Origin: Poriferisodalis sp965204195
GTDB taxonomy: Bacteria > Actinomycetota > Acidimicrobiia > Acidimicrobiales > Poriferisodalaceae
Direction of reading: 5' to 3'
Assembly (NCBI RefSeq): GCF_965204195.1
Contig: NZ_OZ241975.1
Span: forward strand, 3,348,001 to 3,412,000
DNA: 64,000 bases
The notes under the pieces were generated by a model. The model was not told the DNA's origin. It saw nothing but the letters and a program-made list of their open reading frames with translations, and searched no databases. The position numbers and the translations under genes were made by a program. Of this stretch, positions 60,434-64,000 are shown piece after piece; positions within the stretch are counted from its first letter, which is position 1; each line of letters begins with the position of its first letter.

Positions 60434-60982
60434 ATGGCGCGTATCGAGATGATCCCCGACGACTCCTGGGACGGCGAGCTCGGCGAGCTGCACCCCCGGG
60501 TCGTGGACCCCACCCACCGCCGGGTCGACAACATCCTGGCCGTCCACTCGCTCAACCCCCGCTCCATGGCCGCACACCAAGGCCTCTACGAATCGGCCAT
60601 GGCCGGCACCGCCACGCTGCGCAAGGTCGAACGCGAGCTCATCGCCCTGGTCGTCAGCCTCACCAACCACTGCCACTACTGAGTGGTCCACCACCGGCGC
60701 GGTCTGCGCCGCCTCATCGCCGACGACGAACTGGTCGCAGCCGTCGAGCACGACTGGACCACCGCCCCGCTGTCACCCAAGCGCACCGCCATGCTGGCCT
60801 ACGCCGTCAAGCTCACCACCACACCAGGCGACATGGACGACGCCGACGTCGACGCCCTGCGCCACGTCGGCTTCTCTGACCGCGACATCCTCGACATCAC
60901 CGAAGTGGTCGGCTACTACGCCTACGCCAACCGCATCGCCGACGGCCTCGGCATCGAGACCGAAGACTGGATCCCCGACTGA
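60434..60982 (+). CDS. AhpD-like peroxidase-related protein with predicted selenocysteine (TGA at codon 83)
   Basis: Read through TGA at 60680-60682, the frame encodes 182 aa of the carboxymuconolactone-decarboxylase/AhpD family. The active-site stretch is ERELIALVVSLTNHCHY, then U83, then VVHHRR. Glu68, Cys80, residue 83 and His87 match the AhpD set E...C-x-x-C-x-x-x-H with Sec in place of the second Cys. A SECIS-like hairpin follows. Both flanks of the TGA are conserved family sequence, and the frame continues to a normal stop. The start ATG 60434 is shared with the truncated copy. It probably reduces peroxides with a thiol partner. Confidence 0.82.
60695..60711 (+). promoter_or_regulatory. 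SECIS-like hairpin
   Basis: CGGCGC-GGTCT-GCGCCG forms a perfect 6-bp stem with a 5-nt loop. The motif GGTCTG begins 18 nt after the TGA, the same spacing and the same motif as in E. coli fdhF. Confidence 0.75.
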
Positions 60983-61049
60983 GCGACCTAGCGTCGGTCT
61001 GGTCGGATCGAACGCCTGAGTTCCGTGCTCCCATCGTCAGAGGAGATGC

Positions 61050-61703
61050 ATGTCGCCAAGTGCTGTATCTCAGGGCGACCGGATTGGCGCGGGCGACATC
61101 GTGCGGCTGGTGGCGTCGGCGGGATCGCGTATTCGGATCGGCATCGACGGGCCGGGCGGGTCTGGCAAGAGCAGGCTGGCTGCGGAGCTGGTCCGTTGCT
61201 GGCCGGCCGACGTCACGCTTGTCCACGGCGACGACTTCGGGCGGCCGACGGCCGACCCGGCCAGGTCGGAACAGCAGATCGGCGGCCTCTTCGATCTCTC
61301 CCGGCTGGAGCGAGAGGTGCTCGAGCCCCACGAACGCGGCGCGCCCATTCGATACCGGCGCTACGACTGGAGCACTGACCGGCTCGGCGAATGGGTCACC
61401 GCGCCGCATGACAGCACGCTCATCGTCGAGGGCGTCTACTGCACCCATCCGTCGATCCGCGATCGGTACCACTTCCTGATCTGGGCCGAAGCCGAACGCC
61501 CCACCCGATTCGCCCGAGGACTGGCTCGTGACGGCGAAGCGGCACGATCCCGCTGGGAAGACATCTGGATGCCCGTCGAGGACCGCTACCGGGCCGAGTA
61601 CCGCCCCGACACCACCGCCCACCTAGTGCTCGACAGCACCGACACGAGCGACAGCGACGAGCTGACGTTCCGAGTGACCGGCGGACGCAGCCTGCCGGAG
61701 TAA
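61050..61703 (+). CDS. Uridine kinase-like P-loop protein
   Basis: The protein has 217 aa from ATG 61050, with AGGAGA upstream. Walker A is GIDGPGGSGKSRLA. VHGDDFGRPTADP and TLIVEGVYCTHPSIRDRYHF fit the uridine/phosphoribulokinase-like nucleoside kinase group. The substrate is not certain. Confidence 0.8.
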   Translation: MSPSAVSQGDRIGAGDIVRLVASAGSRIRIGIDGPGGSGKSRLAAELVRCWPADVTLVHGDDFGRPTADPARSEQQIGGLFDLSRLEREVLEPHERGAPIRYRRYDWSTDRLGEWVTAPHDSTLIVEGVYCTHPSIRDRYHFLIWAEAERPTRFARGLARDGEAARSRWEDIWMPVEDRYRAEYRPDTTAHLVLDSTDTSDSDELTFRVTGGRSLPE

Positions 61704-61724
61704 GGCACCTGTTCGACGTGAAGG

Positions 61725-62156
61725 TCAGGAGAGCTCGACTGCTTGGAGGCTGCTGCGGCTCGCGCGATAGATGAACGGCCCTGGCAACTCGTGCAACCGT
61801 TCGATTCGTCGCCACTGCGTCATCAACACCTCAAGCTGGTCCCAGACCGTCTTGGCATCGGTGCTCGTCAGCACAACCAAGCGGGCGTCGTGCTCCATCA
61901 CCGCATCGAGTTCGGCAACACGCTGCCGGATCCTCCCGTCCCGCGTAACGGCGATCATTCCGTTCGACGCCGTGTACGGGATCCAAACGGTGTCGGGCGT
62001 GTCAGCGGTCGTAATCGCGCAGGGTGGACGCGCTCGACCGTGGATCTGCGCCCCAGAGTCTCCGGGATAGGTCACGTCCGGTCTGAGCATGCCCACGACC
62101 TTGGCGAGGCCGAGGATGTCCGCGTCGAAATAGAAACGGACCGTGGCAAGCTTCAC
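61725..62156 (-). CDS. PIN-like toxin (VapC45-type)
   Basis: The protein has 143 aa. The N-terminus VRFYFDADILGLAKVVGML has the first PIN acidic residues. IPYTASNGMIAVTRDGRIRQ and ELDAVMEHDARLVVLTSTDA follow the family. It overlaps the DUF433 antitoxin gene by 4 nt. Confidence 0.8.
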   Translation of the reverse strand: MKLATVRFYFDADILGLAKVVGMLRPDVTYPGDSGAQIHGRARPPCAITTADTPDTVWIPYTASNGMIAVTRDGRIRQRVAELDAVMEHDARLVVLTSTDAKTVWDQLEVLMTQWRRIERLHELPGPFIYRASRSSLQAVELS

Positions 62157-62851
62157 GCGGCCTGCGCTGCGACACGCGATGTCTCATAGGCGGCTGCCCA
62201 CCTGACGCTCTCAAGGCCTAGGTCGAACTGCTCGGCTACCTCGCTCTCGGTCTCGCCTCCGTCGAGGTGCTCCACGATCGCCGCCGTGCTGATGCCCGCG
62301 ATCGCCGGACGGCCGAACCGGTGGTCAGGACGGCAGCGCACTGGCGACGCCTCGTCGTCGTGCGGCCGCCACGCGACCGGCCGATCACCGTCCCATTCGA
62401 CTCGCTTCACGAACGAGTCAGCAGGCGGCAACAGCAAAGGCTGACCGTCCACGAGAGCGATGAGACGCAGCTCACCGCGTAGCTCGCACAGCTCCTGGAA
62501 GCGGACCAGCAGCCGCCGTCCCTCACCGACCCACGGCACGGCGTACGCCAACGGATGCGCCACGCCCAATTCGTCTCGCAAAGCAGCGACGAAGCTGCGG
62601 ATCTCGTGAAGCCGGACACGTAGCTCACGCGTGTACTGGCGCAGGAGCCCAGCCTCGACAAACTCCGGCCACGTAAGGCTCGTGTCGCCAGTGGCCGCAG
62701 CCCGCAGTACTGGGTCATAGCGGCGGCCACGACGCTCGCCTCCCTCCAACCACCAGCCGAGTGTGCTCCGGCTGACAGCGAGGATCTCCGCAGCATCGCT
62801 CAGCGAGTACACAGGCCGGCCCAGATCGAATTCGCGCATTCCGTTCAGCAT
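62153..62851 (-). CDS. HTH plus DUF433 antitoxin
   Basis: The protein has 232 aa; ATG 62839 is an alternative start. The N-terminus is a DNA-binding helix-turn-helix (VYSLSDAAEILAVSRSTLGW). The C-terminus is DUF433 (HRFGRPAIAGISTAAIVEHL, then EVAEQFDLGLESVRWAAAYE). It partners the PIN-like toxin downstream. The upstream gap 62852-63118 is AT-rich near 63050-63100 and contains ATAGCTAT. Confidence 0.83.
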   Translation of the reverse strand: MLNGMREFDLGRPVYSLSDAAEILAVSRSTLGWWLEGGERRGRRYDPVLRAAATGDTSLTWPEFVEAGLLRQYTRELRVRLHEIRSFVAALRDELGVAHPLAYAVPWVGEGRRLLVRFQELCELRGELRLIALVDGQPLLLPPADSFVKRVEWDGDRPVAWRPHDDEASPVRCRPDHRFGRPAIAGISTAAIVEHLDGGETESEVAEQFDLGLESVRWAAAYETSRVAAQAA

Positions 62852-63118
62852 TCACTCCAGTCGCCGAGTCCGTCGAACATCATCACTACCACCAGTTGCC
62901 CCTGAGCAGCGACAGGATTATCGGAAGGCCGCGGATCGAGACCGCGGACGGCATCCCCGACTGAACCAACTCGGCAGATCAACCGCGCAGCAGGCGGGTC
63001 ATTCCATTTCATGTCGAATTGTGACGTGTATTGATCCTGTCGACTCTCGAATACAAATACATATCCATAGAATCGATCCTACGATAGCTATAAGTAGTTC
63101 CCATTAGCTGAGTGTCAG

Positions 63119-63595
63119 ATGCTGCGAGACAAACGAGCCCAATCACGACGCCGGCTCGACCAGCGCTTTGGCCGACACGGTGACCTCGCTGATCTTGCCC
63201 CCCCTCCCCAGGGCTGGATCCGCACGCTGCGTGACTCACTGGGGATGACCAGCGGAGACTTGGCCCGCCGCATGGGCGTTCACCCATCGCGCATCCCCGC
63301 CATCGAACGAGGCGAGCGAGAACGGACGCTCAAGCTCGACACCCTCACCAGGGTCGCCGATGCCATGCAATGCGACCTCGTCTATGCACTCGTGCCCCGC
63401 ACAGGCCTCGACGGAATGGTCGACGCTCAAGCTCGGCTCTGCGCCATCAGGCACTTGCAAAGCGTCATGGCCCACTCGCGGCTAGAGGACCAAGAAGTCA
63501 CCCCCGAAGATCTCGAAGCGCAGATCGCGGACCTCGCCCTCGAATTCAAGCGTCGGCGTGACCTCTGGCGTACAGACGAGGACGACCCCCGATAG
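63119..63595 (+). CDS. Mobile mystery protein A-like HTH protein
   Basis: The protein has 158 aa. The layout LDQRFGRHGDLADLAPPPQG, then GWIRTLRDSLGMTSGDLARR and MGVHPSRIPAIERGERE, then LDTLTRVADAMQCDLVYALV matches mobile mystery protein A. That protein is normally followed by the Fic-domain protein B. Here the next gene is an unrelated membrane protein on the other strand, so the partner is missing. Confidence 0.78.
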   Translation: MLRDKRAQSRRRLDQRFGRHGDLADLAPPPQGWIRTLRDSLGMTSGDLARRMGVHPSRIPAIERGERERTLKLDTLTRVADAMQCDLVYALVPRTGLDGMVDAQARLCAIRHLQSVMAHSRLEDQEVTPEDLEAQIADLALEFKRRRDLWRTDEDDPR

Positions 63596-63624
63596 TCAAC
63601 GTCGGCATGTCGCCCGCGCAGCGC

Positions 63625-64000
63625 TCAGCGGGTTCGGCGGAGGGCGGCGACTAGGCCGAATGCGAAGCCGACAAATTCGATGAGCGCCAGGTTGAGTGCC
63701 GTGTGGAAGAACACGCCGGCGCTGTCGCCGACGACGTTGGAGTGCAGGTCTGGGCTGTCGATCACGAAGTGCAGCAGGTAGCCGAACACGAACGAGGCGT
63801 ACATCGAGGCGGCAAAAAGCGCAGCACCCATCCGGAGGCTGCGACGGAACGCCAGCCACACCGCGGCCAGCGGCAGCAGCGTCACGACCACCGCGATGTA
63901 CACCTGTTGGACGGCCGGTATGGGCACGTCCGCAGCCGCGTGACTGTAGGTATGCGTCAGCCCGACTCCGAGATGCAGCGCAGCGATCCCAGCCAACGTG
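63625..64000 (-). CDS. Multi-helix membrane protein, start outside window (partial)
   Basis: The frame is open to the right edge. Four membrane helices are visible in 123 residues, including VYIAVVVTLLPLAAVWLAF and FHTALNLALIEFVGFAFGLV. No family is assigned. The only in-window start is a weak TTG at 63996, so the true start probably lies beyond 64000. Confidence 0.65.
   Translation of the reverse strand, partial: TLAGIAALHLGVGLTHTYSHAAADVPIPAVQQVYIAVVVTLLPLAAVWLAFRRSLRMGAALFAASMYASFVFGYLLHFVIDSPDLHSNVVGDSAGVFFHTALNLALIEFVGFAFGLVAALRRTR

Noticed and set aside
60434..60982. Reading the TGA as a disabling mutation (two separate genes or a pseudogene)
   Set aside because: The TGA is at the exact catalytic Cys position, both sides are conserved, and a SECIS-like hairpin with the fdhF spacing follows.

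Overview
This is a high-GC, gene-dense stretch with few intergenic gaps. Several traits suggest Actinomycetota, most likely the Acidimicrobiia lineage: an HNH endonuclease of the DUF222 type, a CaiB/SCOT/flavin-monooxygenase gene repertoire, and many starts preceded by a TAnnnT box only 6-7 nt upstream of ATG/GTG, the pattern of leaderless mRNAs. The lineage is an inference from gene content; no rRNA or marker gene is present.

Positions 1-25.5 kb are ordinary chromosome: a lipoprotein running off the left edge, an acyl-CoA-dehydrogenase-fold monooxygenase, a class III CoA-transferase, a 14-blade RCC1 propeller protein, an SDR-type epimerase, an amidase, a two-subunit 3-oxoacid CoA-transferase, a lipoprotein serpin, FxsA, an SH3 protein, DUF1295, VOC proteins, an alpha/beta hydrolase, flavin enzymes, a short-chain dehydrogenase, a PNPOx-like protein, a DUF222-HNH protein, DUF1697 and an ABC exporter pair.

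Positions 25.5-63.6 kb form an accessory defence/stress island. It holds a MazEF-like pair, an HTH-nucleotidyltransferase, HicAB with a DUF2384-like third gene, HigBA, a DUF5131 pair, NYN proteins and a type I restriction system whose hsdM carries one in-frame amber codon and which contains an extra HEPN/Abi-like gene. Further right lie two PIN-like/DUF433 pairs, a Swt1-type HEPN protein, two HTH/ImmA modules and an orphan mobile mystery protein A. A 69-bp double-hairpin repeat occurs twice (28.0 and 30.5 kb), with a compensatory base-pair change between the copies.

The most unusual locus is an eight-gene minus-strand block (48109 down to 41983). It encodes a predicted DNA-base-hypermodification protein (HMUDK-helical / thymine-pyrophosphorylase-like), an acyl-carrier-like protein, a thymidylate-synthase-like protein, a holo-ACP-synthase-type phosphopantetheinyl transferase, an HTH regulator, an ImmA metallopeptidase fused to a chagasin-like (I42) cysteine-protease-inhibitor domain, a papain-like (C1) peptidase and a MazG-type pyrophosphohydrolase. 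Seven of the genes touch or overlap. A GmrSD-like (DUF262/DUF1524) protein lies just upstream, and an HTH / metalloprotease / dCTP deaminase operon lies 4 kb further on. The set reads as a carrier-protein-dependent nucleotide or DNA modification system with a protease-inhibitor switch.

A second strong finding is at 60434-60982. An AhpD-like peroxidase gene has in-frame TGA at the second position of its CxxC motif, followed after exactly 18 nt by a hairpin with the loop GGTCT and the downstream G of the E. coli-type SECIS motif GGTCTG. It is best read as a selenoprotein. A truncated, diverged copy of its 5' end lies 5 kb to the left.
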